Origin: Calendula officinalis
Taxonomy: Eukaryota > Streptophyta > Magnoliopsida > Asterales > Asteraceae
Assembly (NCBI GenBank): GCA_963853835.1
Contig: OY970824.1
Coordinates: 73,232,372 to 73,296,371, forward strand
Length of the DNA stretch: 64,000 nucleotides
Direction: 5' to 3'
The notes under the pieces were generated by a model, which was given only the letters and a program-made list of their open reading frames with translations, was not told the DNA's origin and did no database searches. The translations under genes were made by a program, and so were the position numbers. Shown here one piece after another: positions 11,802 to 23,472 of this stretch (within the stretch, counting starts at the first letter, position 1; each line of letters starts with the position of its first letter).

Positions 11802-12110
11802 AAAACATTATAATAGAGATTATGATAGATTAAATGAAATAAATAATGAAGAAGAGTCTCACAATATAATTTTTGGTTTTGTTGAAGAAAGAGAAAGTAA
11901 ATTAGGTAACAATCTTAATGATGTTTAATAAAGTTAAGTAAAGATAAATGGTAATTTAATATACAAATATTTACCAAATAAAGAAAATATATCATTTATT
12001 TTGAATCAACCACATAAGTAAATTTCAAACACCTTTTTTAATCAGAGGAAGAATGTATCACACCGTTTTTGGGCCAAGATTATGTTGGTATTAATCAATA
12101 ATATTATTAT

Positions 12111-13321
12111 GAGTAAATTACAGTTTTTGTCCCTGTGGTTTGCCCGATTCTGCGTTTTTGTCCCTGTACTTTTTTTTCTGTTTTTTTGTCCCTGAGGTAT
12201 ACAAAATTCCGTTTTTTTGTCCTTCCGTCCACCTTCCGTTTGAATTAAACCGTTAAAGCCCTCACGTGCTGAAAACGTGAGGGTATTTTGGTCCTTTTCC
12301 TTTTCTTTCTTCTTCCTTGTAGAAACCCTAACACCCTCAATTACACCCCTTCTTTCTTCATCCCCACTTTCAAAACCTGCAACTTCCAATGAAATCACTT
12401 CCAATGAAACCACTTCAGGAGACAACCACTCACACCTTAGACCTGTAAATTAAAACCTTTCTTCATCATCATAAAATAAGAACCCTAATCCCCCAATTGA
12501 TGAGCCCAACAAACTTAATAACGACAAAATTATTAATTGAATCTGATCAATCGATCGATTAATTAACTCGTTATGTAGTTAGCAACGAGTGGGTTTGTAG
12601 CAACGATTAATTAATCTGATCAATCAAGCTGAAATGCACTGATACAATCACATTCATACACGTACACACGCACCTACGTGGGTTTGTATGTTGTGCGTCG
12701 GCAGACAGAGAAACGAGATCAAGTGATGATGCCGGAGCTCGGTTGTGACTGGAGATCAAGGAATGGAGCTGCTTTTTCTGATTTTGCTTCCTAGAAAAAG
12801 ATGAAGGAATGGAGCTTGCGTCGCCTGATTTTGCTTTGTCTGATTTTGCTTTTTCAGATTTCAAAAGATAAACCAGAAATTAGGGTTCTTCAAAATCTAA
12901 TTTCTTCAAAATCCCAGATATTTTGGTCTGCAGTAACGGAGATGGAGGTGGTGAAAGAGATATTGAATTAGTTGTTGGTGAAGAAGATGAATACAAAGAT
13001 GGAAACAACATGTTTTTGGAAGCATCACGTTAAATCTAGGGATTTTGTTTTAATCTGGGGATGTAGAAAGAAGGGGGGGGGGGGGGGGTAATTGAGGGTG
13101 TTAGGGTTTCTACAAGGAAGAAGAAAGAAAAGGAAAAGGACCAAAATGCCCTCACATTTTCAGCACGTGAGGGCTTTAACGACTGAATTCAAACGGAAGG
13201 TGGACGGAAGGACAAAAAAACGGAATTCTGCATACCTCAGGGACAAAAAAACAGGAAAAAGAATACAGGGACAAAAACACAGAATCAGACAAACCACAGG
13301 GACAAAAACTGTAATTTACTC
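12111..13321. mobile_element. Non-autonomous MULE-like element with long inverted repeats and perfect 9-bp TSD
   Basis: Both ends read GAGTAAATTACAGTTTTTGT inward and stay alike for about 240 bp, including the GTCCCTGTGGTTTG block, repeated TTTTTGTCC words and the AGCCCTCACGTGCTGAAAA region. The 9-bp sequence TATTATTAT flanks the element at 12102-12110 and 13322-13330, the duplication length made by Mutator-like transposases. The 700-bp centre has no transposase. It contains short GATTTTGCTT repeats, which may be captured host sequence, and a G-run at 13072-13088. It lies directly upstream of the RING-variant gene. Confidence 0.8.
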
Positions 13322-13563
13322 TATTATTATTTGCAAATACTTAGGTCACGAAGTAAAGTTTTTTGGTGTGAATCAATACTGTATGATCCAAATTAACAAT
13401 TCGATGCAAATAATGTTGAACCCGATGCAAATAACCCTATTCAATTTGTTCATCACCACTCTTCTGTAACCAAATCAAATCACAAAATTAGCTTATTTTC
13501 TTCTCAATTTCACGACTAATCAGTCGTGAAATTGCGCAAATTCATCTCCATCTCTCGAAATCG

Positions 13564-15466
13564 ATGGCTGATCGTGCCGATCCTTCTCCTCTAGTTGCAC
13601 CTTCAATCATCACTGAATCGACCGAGATCGACTTAGAAGCTGGTCCTGAAGAACAAACTCAGTGCCGAATTTGTCTCGAAACTGATGGTAGTTCTTATTC
13701 AGTTTTAGGCTTTTGTTTATTTTTGGTTTTCGATTATCCTCAATTTTCATAAGCTTAAAAGGCAAAGTAATGCAATGTTTTACAGTTATTGGCTAATTAG
13801 ACCTAATAGTTAGGGTTTGCATCTAGAATTTGTTTATGGTACCATTATGTGCATTGTACTAGGAAGTGTAGAATTGATTCTATTATGTAGGGTTTAACAT
13901 CTTCTTTTAGTATGTTGGTCTATTTATCATTATAATTGTACATAGAAATGCATTTTGGATAATTAGAAAGAAGCAAACTTATATGATGCCATTGCTTAAC
14001 CTTAGGGGTTTATTCTTAGGGGTTAAAGCTTTGTCTTTGTATCATCCTTTGAATTAATATAACTTTGTATCATCATATGTAAATTCTACTCTAATGGTTA
14101 TAGAAGGTCATAGCTAAAAACTTTTACATCAACTGCTCATGTGGTCTGATAATCCTTTATAATATATTTCTTTTTTTATTTATTTAATGTTTTTTAATCA
14201 GGAAGAGATTTTATAGCACCCTGCAAGTGCAGAGGAACATCAAAGTATGTTCACCGAGAGTGCCTCGATCACTGGCGCGCTGTGAAGGTAAACTCGCCAT
14301 ATTTATCATCTTATTCTATAAAATTAATGATTTTTAAGGTGAATCATTTCTACTTTTTGAATTTTTTGCAGGAAGGATTTGCATTTGCTCATTGCACGAC
14401 ATGCAAAGCTCCTTACCATTTAAGAGTTCACGTTCTTGCTGATATGAAATGGAGAACCATGAAATTCCGTTTCTTTGTCACCAGAGACATTTTGTTCATC
14501 TTTCTCTCTGTACAGCTTGTAGGTCCCACATTCTCTATTTCTAGATTATAATTATTTGTTTCTCATATCCTCATTATATAATCTTCAACTCATTCCTGCA
14601 GGTGATTTCTTTATTGGCATATCTAGTCTACTTAATTGATGGATATCAAAAGTTTTGGCTTCGTCTTGCCTGGGGTTTTGATAGTGTAACCAGTTTTTAC
14701 TATATTAGTGGTAAAGATTTCTTATATTCTTACCAAATTTTTTATTGAATTAGCTTAAATAGTTTTAACTAATTGTTATTTGCTATTTGTTTGCAGGTGC
14801 ATTATTATTTTTTGCATTACTTGGTTTATCTGGATGCTTTATAACTTGTTATGATCGGAGAGTACGTAATGATCTTGCTCAACCTTGTCGGGAATTATGT
14901 CTTTGTTGCTGTCACCCCGGGTAAATTTTAATTATTTTTTAGTATATTATATTATTGGTTAAAAATATATTGTTTTGAGGATGAGTTATTAAACATAGGA
15001 TAATTGCATTGCAGTGTTTGTGCAGACTGCCATTTACCTGGTACACTTTGTATGTGGACGGATTGTACAACGTGCTTTGAGAGTTGTGCAAGTGCAGCTG
15101 GTGAATGTGGTTGTTTAGGGGGTGCAGGTGAAGCTGGATTACCGTTAATATTTATAATGGCTTTAGTTGTTGTTGGACTTTTTACTGTCATTGGTATATT
15201 CTATAGCGTGCTTGTTGCTACAATGGTTGGACAAAGAATTTGGCAACGTCATTATCATATATTAGCAAAAAGAATGCTAACAAAAGTAAGTTTGTTACAT
15301 ACCTTCTTTTTCTCTCTTTATATATTACATAGTAAAATTACAGAAATTGATGTTTTTGAAAACATAGGAATATGTAGTGGAAGATGTTGATGGAGAGACT
15401 GAGTGGTCCCCACCACCTCTGCCACCGGAGCATATTCAACAACTCAAGACTCTTGGTCTCCTATAA
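13564..15466 (+). CDS. Membrane RING-variant (RINGv/MARCH-type) E3 ubiquitin ligase
   Basis: Seven exons join in frame into 319 residues: 13564-13687, 14202-14287, 14372-14518, 14602-14710, 14797-14920, 15015-15285 and 15368-15466, with GT-AG junctions throughout. The C4HC3 RINGv domain spans residues about 34-88: CRIC, CKC, then HRECLDHW and CTTC. Family members use it to recruit an E2 enzyme and ubiquitinate membrane proteins. Hydrophobic segments follow, near residues 106-125 (DILFIFLSVQLVISLLAYLV), 157-172 (ALLFFALLGLSGCF) and 239-265 (LIFIMALVVVGLFTVIG). A cysteine-rich loop with CCH and CTTCFESC motifs lies between the last two. The C-terminus is proline-rich (WSPPPLPPEH). The start is the first ATG of a short acidic leader. 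The substrate is unknown. Confidence 0.9.
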
Positions 15467-15848
15467 CTCACTTAACAAAAAGGTGTAAATGAAATGACAC
15501 TATTATACTATTTGTGCGAGTTATTACTAGCCTTAACCACCTCTTATTGATAAATTCGATTAAGAGTTGCCTAATTGAGTGTAATGCTTTCGTGTTCCGG
15601 TTTTCATTTTCTTTGTCAAATGTAGTACAACATACAACCTCCGATGCATGAGGTACATGTCATTATAGAGTTATTGGGTCGTGAGTAAATGCGTCTAGTG
15701 GTTTGTTATTGATTGTCAAAGGTATATGAATTCATGGTGAGGTTTCTTTCTTGGATTTGTTTTGGAAGTTGGTAATACTTTTGTAAGGTGTATTTTTGTT
15801 ATAATCCTGTTTTGTGAAGTCTTGACGGGTAATTAAGTAACTAAACTA
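15467..15848 (+). other. 3' flank of the RINGv gene
   Basis: The sequence is T-rich after the stop and probably holds the 3' UTR and polyadenylation region. No other feature is seen. Confidence 0.4.
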
Positions 15849-16112
15849 CTCTCTCCGTCCCATAAAAAACTTCTCATTTGCCTTTTGCACAAGTTTTTAG
15901 CTGATAGTTAGTGGTGGGGTCATTGATAATACTTTTGATTAAAATATAAGATTGGGTTGAAGAGAGAAAGATAATTAGTGGATATTAGTTGTAGGGTCTT
16001 TAGTAATAATAGTTTATTATTGTGTGGAGCCCATCAAATATGAGAAATGAGAAGCTTTTTGTGGGATAAAAATTTAGAGTGAAATGTGAGGCTTTTTATG
16101 GGACGGAGGGAG
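15849..16112. mobile_element. Stowaway-like MITE
   Basis: The 264-bp element is flanked by TA. Its ends CTCTCTCCGTCCCATAAAAA and TTTTTATGGGACGGAGGGAG are inverted repeats. The CTCCCTCCGTCCCA terminus is characteristic of Stowaway elements of the Tc1/mariner superfamily. It differs from the ATTCAAAATAAGTG subfamily found elsewhere in this window. Non-coding. Confidence 0.85.
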
Positions 16113-16335
16113 TACTTATTAATAAGATATGAAGGCCTTAAAATTCACTAGGAAGCTAAAATACATGTTAAACAGTTAAAGACATTATGATTCGGTATCT
16201 TTGTAAGGTTGATTCACAACTTTGGTAAAATTGCTCAAATATGTAAGATAGACTAATGAAATTTTTACAATTTACGAGACATGTAGTCTAATAATTACTT
16301 ATTATTACTTGGGTGTTTAATATATCATGTTAGGT

Positions 16336-16819
16336 TTTTTTTTTAACGGAAGAAAGGGGAATCTAGGACGGGAGCTTCGGCAATGTCGTCCCCCCAAAAC
16401 ACCCAAACTAGATTAAAACGTTAGCAAGCAACTAGTAGAAAAGTACAAACACAGAAGAAAGAAAACTAAACACCAAGCATCAAATCCAAGGGGAACTAAA
16501 GAAATACAAGATTACAAAAACTTGTCCAAAGCACCTGTTTGGGTCTGTCACCCAAACGCCCCAATGAGCAACTCCAATACCTCCTTTTGATCTATTTTTC
16601 AGCCAAAAAAACACCTGAGCTTGCATCTGTGAGACATCGAGCTTGAATATACTCTGTTCTTGCGGCTTAAATACAATATCGTTCCGGTGTTTCCATACAA
16701 ACCAAAGATAAGAGAGAACGACTCCGGTGAATGCAGTTAATCGCAGACCAGTGAAATTAGCGTCTCTCCTCCACGTCTAAAGTTGTGACAAGTTCGTGAT
16801 ATTTTGGCATGAGAGCACC
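16336..16819 (-). mobile_element. 5'-truncated LINE insertion
   Basis: An 18-bp target duplication TAATATATCATGTTAGGT flanks the insertion (16318-16335 and 16820-16837). The left edge is a T-run, the reverse complement of a poly(A) tail. The minus strand encodes YLWFVWKHRNDIVF followed by a hydrophobic FFWLKNRSKGG stretch and a stop, like the C-terminal end of plant L1-type ORF2 proteins. Only the last 0.5 kb was copied in, as is usual for target-primed reverse transcription. Confidence 0.85.
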
Positions 16820-16879
16820 TAATATATCATGTTAGGTGTGCATGGTTAATAGGCAATAGCTCCCCTTAATTGTACACCA

Positions 16880-17235
16880 CTATTTTATGGATGAGTTTTT
16901 TGATCGAAAAAATTGAATCGGAATTGGAATTGGTTTGACCGAGTTTAAAATTTTAGGTCGATTCTCGGTTCTCCTTTTTATCTTTTTATGTTTTTGGTTT
17001 TTTCAGTTCTAGAATCTCAATTTGACAACTCCGAGTCTAACGTGTCTTCTTAAAACTATGGTAGTCAAAGTTGATAATATAGTTTGCGTTCTAAGCGGTT
17101 GTAAACTAGATATAATCAGATCGAACCGGAACCATTATTTCGATCCGGTTATGGGCTCAAGTTTGATTCAATTTCGATTATTTTTTCCCGTCTGGTTTGG
17201 TCTCGGAATGGAACACTCCATACACAACTGTCTTG
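16880..17235. repeat. Degraded dispersed repeat, copy 1
   Basis: Contains GATCGAAAAAATTGAATCGG, GGTTTTTTCAGTTCTAGA, TTTGACAACTCCGAGTCTAA and GAACCGGAACC. A related, shorter copy lies on the other side of the SDR gene (about 19090-19210), sharing CAGTTCT, TTTGACAA and AAGTCTAA in the same order. The element class is unknown. Confidence 0.45.
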
Positions 17236-17448
17236 TGCTTTAAATACTTGCATGTACAACTCATTAAGCATGGATCGGTGATTTATGGTAAAAACTAAAA
17301 TGTGGTAGTGTACAAAATTAAAGCCCACCACCAATTGTGTCATTTACTCTGACAACCTGCGGTCCCACAGTGATTTGTAAAAACGGCACACATAAAAGGA
17401 CCACCATGTGTACCAATGTCACTCTGCATCACAACTTCCGCATTTTCG

Positions 17449-18773
17449 ATGGAGGCTTTCCACAAACAGGTGGTGCTCATTACCGGATGCTCCTCCGGCG
17501 GCATCGGAAACGCCCTAGCTCGCGCTTTCGCCGGCAGGAACTGTCTGGTCGTCGCGACGGCGCGTTCGATTTCCTCCATGGCTGATTTGAACGATGATCC
17601 TGATCTGTTTTTTCTTCAAGAGCTCGATGTGTTATCAGATCAGAGTGTTCGAGAAGTTGTCTCGAATGTAATCGATAAATTTGGGCGGATTGATGTTCTT
17701 GTTAATAACGCTGGTGTGCAGTGTGTTGGTCCTCTTGCAGAGATCCCTCTTTCTTCAGTTGAGCATACGTTCAACACGAATGTTTATGGTATGAAATTAA
17801 TTTGATCTTTTTAAGTAATATTAGGTGCAATTACTCATCTGTCGTTTATGTATTTCTATTTTATTTTATTTTCAATTTCTTATCGCTTCTGGTACTCGGT
17901 CTGATAATACATGGAATTATATCTGTCTATACTCAAATTGCTATTATTGTGTATTGGAGTTGAAGGTGTAACGAATTTTTGAAACTTACATTTTGATGAA
18001 AGTTGGTTACATGAAAATGTCAAAATTGAAAGTGAAGTCGATATTAAAATGCATTGTTTAAATTCCTAATCAGAAAATTACTAAACTTGAGAAACAAAAT
18101 AGGATCTGGTTATGAAAATCTAGGTGTATTCTTAGCATTTTAATGATCTTTCTAATCTTATGAGATATAAATTTTGATTACTTTAGGTTCCATAAGGTTA
18201 ATCCAAGCAGTTGTTCCTCATATGGCATCAAGAAAAAAAGGAAAGATTGTGAATATTGGAAGTGTGACTGTGTTGGGGCCTGGACCATGGTCAGGTGTCT
18301 ACACTGCATCAAAAGCTGCTATACATGCGCTAACCGATACATTAAGGTTTTTTTTAATCATTTACATGCGACATTTTATTAATTAAAAAAAAAATAAAAT
18401 TGTAGACGACATTTAACCAAGTTATGAATTGTACAGATTGGAACTAAAGCCACTTGGTATTAATGCAATTAGCATTGTACCTGGAGCTGTAAAATCAAAT
18501 ATTGGAAATTCGGCTATATCCACCTACAGTAAAATGCCGGAATGGAAATTGTACAAGAAATTTGAAGGTGCGATCAAAGACGGAGCTTATTTTTCACAAG
18601 GTTCAAAGGCAACCCCAGCAGAAGAATTTGCAAGAAAGACAGTAGATGCAATCTTGAAACAAGATCCTCCTCCTTGGTTATCTTTAGGGCAATACTCGAC
18701 TATCATGGCTATCATGTATCATATGCCTATTTTTGTCAAGGATTTCCTTTTGAAAAGGGCTATGAAATGCTAG
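17449..18773 (+). CDS. Short-chain dehydrogenase/reductase, acyl-DHAP reductase (AYR1)-like
   Basis: Three exons (17449-17788, 18187-18346, 18437-18773) join in frame to 278 residues. The classical SDR signature is complete: the nucleotide-binding TGCSSGGIG near residue 14, the structural NNAG near residue 87, the catalytic serine after VNIGS and the YTASK active site just before the second intron. The closest family by pattern is the group annotated as NADPH-dependent 1-acyldihydroxyacetone phosphate reductase, which acts in ether lipid and phosphatidate synthesis. The plant substrate is not established. The start [13 protein letters not shown] is preferred because the glycine motif then falls at the usual place; an in-frame ATG 33 bases upstream would add 11 residues. 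The C-terminus is weakly hydrophobic ([17 protein letters not shown]), possibly a membrane contact. Confidence 0.9.
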
Positions 18774-19857
18774 CTTCTGTTTCTCCAAATGTTTTTTCCG
18801 TTTATGTAATATGATGTAATGTTATTTAGAAGTTAAATTTGTCTCTGGAAGACAGTAACAAGATAAGATCTTTCTCTTGTCCATCATACGGATATCTAAC
18901 ACTAGTTTTGAAAAAGTTGGATGTAACAATTTCAGTCATTTTTATGAAATGGGATGATTTATGATTTACTTTTAACGAGTCAGATTAATCAAGTTGAAAA
19001 TGTAACTGAAAAAGCAAGGAGTTGAAAATCATCCAAGAACATATCTAGTAGATGCATAATGTCTATAAAAAGAAGATTATTTGTCTTTTCCAGTTCTCAG
19101 TTTTTTAGGTTCTGAAATTTGACAATTTCAAGTCTAACTCAAAGTGCTGTCTATATTAATAATGTAGTTTTTTATTCTAACATGTTCTAAACTAGAAATA
19201 GCAAAACTAAAACAAAACCACTCTAAACAAGATATAGCCAAACTTAAACAAAACCACTATATTCTAACCAACCTGAAATGCCACCCTTGATAAACCTACC
19301 CACCTACTTTCATGGGTATAGAAAATAGCTCTTTAATACATAAACCAAACCTACCCTCCTACTTTCCTAGGTCTAGAAAATAGGTGAATATTGTGATATC
19401 TTAAAGATGTTATATAGGAAATACGCTAACTATACAAATTGTCATGAAAACATAATAAAAAAAACATCAAGATTTCATAGGCACATCAATGTGCACCTCG
19501 AGTCACCAAGATGTCAAACATGTTCACCAAGAGACAGTAGCACAACTAGATCCTAAAACAACAAAAGGCAGTATAGATCAATCCAAACGACAATAAAGAA
19601 AAACAATCTGTCGTAATAACGAAAACATAATAAACAAAACATACTAGATGTGCTCAAAATTAAAAATCTCAATAAAAGAGTTCCAAATCCTAACTCATTT
19701 GGGGCCGGAAAAAACTTATGTTCATCAAAGCTCCTCCTAGACCACCATAGCTTGAACTGTTCCTTCCTAAAAAGCATCATCATCACCTGCAGACCTGCAA
19801 ACACGTGATTATACGATACTACTACCATCATTTTTATCTTACATTATCATTCAGCTG
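18774..19857. other. Spacer between convergent SDR and ACINUS-like genes, with dispersed-repeat copy 2
   Basis: Holds the 3' flanks of both genes and, near 19090-19210, the shorter copy of the repeat described at 16880. A near-duplicated phrase on AACCTACCCACCTACTTTC (about 19300-19380) is also present. No gene is supported. Confidence 0.4.
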
Positions 19858-20812
19858 CTAATTTATATTGTTTCCCTTTTGACCATTCAATTTTGCTGCA
19901 ACTTGTTCATCAGAAAGTGGTAGGTAGTAGATACGAGGAGTAGCTCTCGTTTTCTTAAACAAATCATCCAATGTAACAATTGGTGGATCCATGATTTTCT
20001 CCGGTGGTGGTGGTGCACGGTTTCTTGCTGGCGGTGGTGGTGGTGGTGGGAGGGAGGGTGGTGGAGGGAGTGGTTGTTTCAGGCGAGGGGAGGGTTGTGG
20101 TGGTTGTGTGGTGGTGGTGGTGGGTGGAGGGAGGGTGGTGACTGGCGGTGGTGGAGGTGGAGGTGGGTTGACCCGGTTGTTGACTTCTTGTGGGTCAACG
20201 AAATCGGCCATTAGAAGACGACCACCGTTGACTGGCCATTGTAAGTTGCATACAGCGTTTCGTGTCTCTATAGCTTCTTCTACTGATGAATACTGCAGCA
20301 AAAAGTATATTTAACATGTCAAAATACATATTTGTGTATTTTCAAAATTAAAAATAAATTAAGTGGTGTTTGAGATTTTGAATAGATGAACTGTATGTAC
20401 TTATCACTGATAACCTAAACCCACAACTGCAAACATTAATCTCTTGAGTTTAAAAAGAAGCAAAACATCTTACAGAAAATTTCACCCAACGGGTCAAAAG
20501 GGGCCTGAGTCAAAAGGGTAACGTTTAACATGGGTCAAAACAGGCTAGGCCATGTTAAGTTTGAACCACAAACACTTTCTTGTGCAATTTTAAATTAAAC
20601 TTCATAAAAAATCATGTATAAAATATGATATGAAGACTAAAATCTAGATTATTATAATGGTATCCGATTTGTTTAAACAAATCAACTTATCTAATTATAT
20701 TGTATTTTCAATTTGACCCGTTGGAGTCGGTAAATAACCAGAATCAACCCATTTGCATGTCAATAAGTTGTATCTGACAGCTCTAGCAAATGAACATGAA
20801 ATCATATACACA

Positions 20813-20843
<31 letters not shown>

Positions 20844-22726
20844 AGCGAGAGAGAGAGATGCAAGGACTTACAGTAACATAACAGTGAGTTTTAATTTGAT
20901 CCATCCAGAAACTAACAACTGTCCCTGATTTACCAAGAAAATCTTGCACAGCTTTCAGTGTAAAAGGACGCACAAAATTATCAATCCGGAGAGAAGTAGT
21001 TGGAGTCTTTGATGAAGGAGGGACTGAAAGTATAACAAACGCGAAGTCTATGGGTCAAATTGTACTTCCTTCAATTCCACATAATAAAAAAAACACTTAC
21101 CAACACGTTCTTTGGGTGACTGTTGACTAATTGTTGACTCAGATCTTGAAAAGGTTTGTGTTAATGCATCTTTAGGTGTAGTAGAAGCAGAATGATTAGT
21201 AGTTAATTGCTGTTCAGGTACTTTAAGGCTTTCAGAATTCCACCTGCGTTTTTTCTGCACTGTTTCAATGGTTTCTGCTGCTTCCTGGTCTGTTATGACA
21301 TATGACAGTTATTTATCATCATGATTTAAGATCAAAATCAAGTTCAAATGGTAATATAACATTTGTAGTCACAATTAACACCCCAACTATTTGTTTAAAA
21401 TAAAAAAATTAAGACAAAAAGTGTGTTGGGGTCAACCCAACACGACCAACTACAAAAACTAAACCATTTTGACCCAACCCGCCCGACCCACCAAAATATT
21501 CAACACACAAGATCATGATGCTTATTTAAGATACAAAATATACCATGAGGCTTTCTTTTTGTGGACCCCACACTAGGCCCACTTTTATCTTCAACGGGTC
21601 CAAAATCCTTGTCAGCAGTTACATCTTCAACCATAACATCAACAGTAGAATCATTTTCATTTACTTCAATTTTTTCACTTTTATCATCTGAACTAAACTT
21701 TGAATCAATTTGCTTGCTCTCCAAGACATCTTCTTCCATTGAATCATCACCAGAACTTCTATCCAAATTCAATTTTTCTGAAGAACCAATATCTCCACTA
21801 TCATTTTTCTTAACATTTTCATCATATTTCTCTTCAATTTCAACAGATTCTGATAAGGGTTTCACTTTTTCAGCCTTAACATCTACCTCCATTTTTGCAT
21901 CATCAGCAATTACATCGTCTTTTTTGTTATTATGTTCATCAACTGCAACAGATTCTGATTTGCTACCTTCTAGAAGCATCTCAGGCTTAACAACTATCTC
22001 ATCATCAGGAATTACATTATCTTTTACTTCATTGTTTTCAGTATTTGAGATATTATCAATAGAAATAGAATTATCAGATTGTAATTTGCTGACCTCATCA
22101 ATTTGGTTGTCAGTGATAACATCTGACACACCAGGCTCGGTTTTTCCGTCTTTAGGAGACTGTGGTTCGGGCTTCGGGTCCCCATTTGCTGGCTCCTGGT
22201 TCGAACCGTCATCCGTTTTCTGGTTTTCAACTGTATTTGATTCTTCCGATACCAAAACAGTTGTTTCAACAGTTATCTCTTCAACTACTTTAACAGATTC
22301 CACTACAGTAGAAACAACATCACCTGTAACTTCATCTTCTGTAACCGTTTTTTCAGTTAATGACTGCAAATCATCATCAGCATGAACCGCATAATCTTCC
22401 TCTATGACCATTTGAGCATCTGTATTATCATCATTTTTGTTGTGCAATTTTTCTACCCTTTGATCTTTCTCTAAGCCCTCATTTTTGCCATCATCAGATT
22501 GGGCCTCACTGTTCAAGTCATTTTCAAGATTTTTTTTAGCATCATCGATTTCAGCCCGTACAGCTTCATCCAACCTTTTAACAAGTTCTTCTTTCAACCC
22601 CCTTGTTATTAATTTTCGTTTCTTGAGTTCTTCTTTTAACTCAGTTACTTTCCATTGATCAAGGGGTCGGTTTTCAAGTACAACATATGGTGAAGACGCC
22701 TTTTTAGTATCTGATTTTTCTCCCAT
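19858..22726 (-). CDS. ACINUS-like SAP/RRM protein of the ASAP/PSAP complex
   Basis: Four coding exons on the minus strand (22726-21544, 21289-21101, 21023-20872, 20292-19858) give 652 residues. Residues about 20-55 form a SAP DNA/RNA-binding motif (WKVTELKEELKKRKL). A long acidic, low-complexity region rich in D, E, S and V follows to about residue 390. An RRM-like fold spans about 465-560 (LRIDNFVRPFTLKAVQDFL, then GRLLMADFV). Next comes a proline-rich run (about 555-610). Near the end, residues about 617-640 hold the RNPS1-SAP18-binding motif LDDLFKKTRATPRIYYLPL, the hallmark of Acinus. In Arabidopsis, ACINUS with SR45 and SAP18 affects splicing and transcription, including of FLC and ABA genes. 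All junctions are GT-AG. The length and domain order look complete. Confidence 0.93.
20476..20780. repeat. Degraded inverted repeat with AACGGGTCAAA/TTTGACCCGTT ends in ACINUS-like intron 3
   Basis: CCAACGGGTCAAAAGG near the left and TTTGACCCGTTGG near 20710 are inverted, with further TGGGTCAAAA words between. Similar GGGTCAAAA words occur in intron 1 (about 21430-21490) and elsewhere in the window, suggesting debris of one old non-autonomous family. Confidence 0.4.
20819..20858. repeat. (GT)n-(GA)n microsatellite in ACINUS-like intron 3
   Basis: About 12 GT units run into GAGAGAGA. The array starts only about 15 bases into the intron, just downstream of the donor of exon 3 on the minus strand. 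Confidence 0.9.
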
Positions 22727-23050
22727 TTTTTAACAACCAAATCCTGCTAAAAGATCACCTACAGAAATGAGTCATGTAAGCAACTACATCAAAGTTATAC
22801 TGCATTACGGAATCATTTATGTAATTATGTCACTTTACTTGACTAAGATAAAGGAGCTCAAAAAAATCTAGCAAATTAATGCTTATAATCAACATTCAAC
22901 AATTAAACCAATAGAAAGCTAGCAAAATTAATGCAGATAATGAACAATTAAATTAGGTGAAGTTAAGATAGAGTACTCACAATGGTGGTTGATTACACAA
23001 ATTCTTCGACGAATAAGACTGATTTAGTACTTAGTAGTTCCCAAACTTAA
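22727..23050 (-). other. Probable 5' leader and leader intron of the ACINUS-like gene
   Basis: On the minus strand a possible donor CCACCATT|GTGAGTAC (about 22980) and acceptor TTTCTGTAG|GTGATC (about 22760) would remove about 220 bases from the leader, leaving a short exon before the ATG. This is inferred from splice-site shape only. Confidence 0.4.
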
Positions 23051-23472
23051 TCGGAAGGTGCAAAAAGTGAAACCCTAACACACGAAAACAACGATCAGGA
23101 CTAATCTAGAAAACTATCAACAAATTAGCAACAGTAAAGAGGAAAAGAAAATGGATTAGGGCACGAAATCACGTTTCTGTTTTTTTTTCCTGAAAACAAA
23201 GAAATCGGTTTTTAAAAATTCGAAAGTAAAACGATGAAAAGTTTTGCAAACAAAAAGAAGATTTTTGCTGAAGAAATGTTGAGCATAAGAATCAGCTTTG
23301 TTTGTTGGTTCCCCAAATGGAAGGGAGAAGAAATGGGTAAGACGGAAGTGAATTAGGGTTTTTGCGTCTAATTTTTATGTGAACGGGATCAGGACATCAG
23401 GTGTACTTTTATAGATATGACTATTTATTTTATCAAAATGTAATTTGGTATAAAAGTATAAAATTGTAAGAA

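Larger units (their letters stand above)
8791..12051. mobile_element. Stowaway-like MITE copy A, split by a solo LTR
   Basis: The left end CTTCATCTGATTCAAAATAA follows TA and matches the family seen at 37004, 40957 and 43165. The matching right part (ATTTATTTTGAATC near 11995, then AGAGGAAG) lies beyond the 2953-bp LTR. Without the LTR and one target duplication the element would be about 300 bp, the same size as its relatives. It is more diverged than the other copies, and the right flanking TA is not clear. Confidence 0.7.

Noticed and set aside
12042..13469. Several open frames (basic, KKRK-rich) on both strands
   Set aside because: They lie in the inverted arms of the MULE-like element and mirror each other. 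The peptides are translations of TTTTTGTCC repeats.
17416..17448. Upstream in-frame ATG as start of the SDR gene
   Set aside because: It would add 11 residues before [13 protein letters not shown]. The downstream ATG places the TGxxxGxG motif at the distance usual for the family.
19991..20314. Plus-strand open frame encoding a glycine-rich protein
   Set aside because: It is the antisense of the proline-rich coding region of the ACINUS-like exon 4. The glycines come from the complement of CCACC codons.
21561..22385. 274-residue plus-strand open frame rich in serine and threonine
   Set aside because: Antisense shadow of the acidic region of the ACINUS-like first exon; no domain and no independent gene signals.
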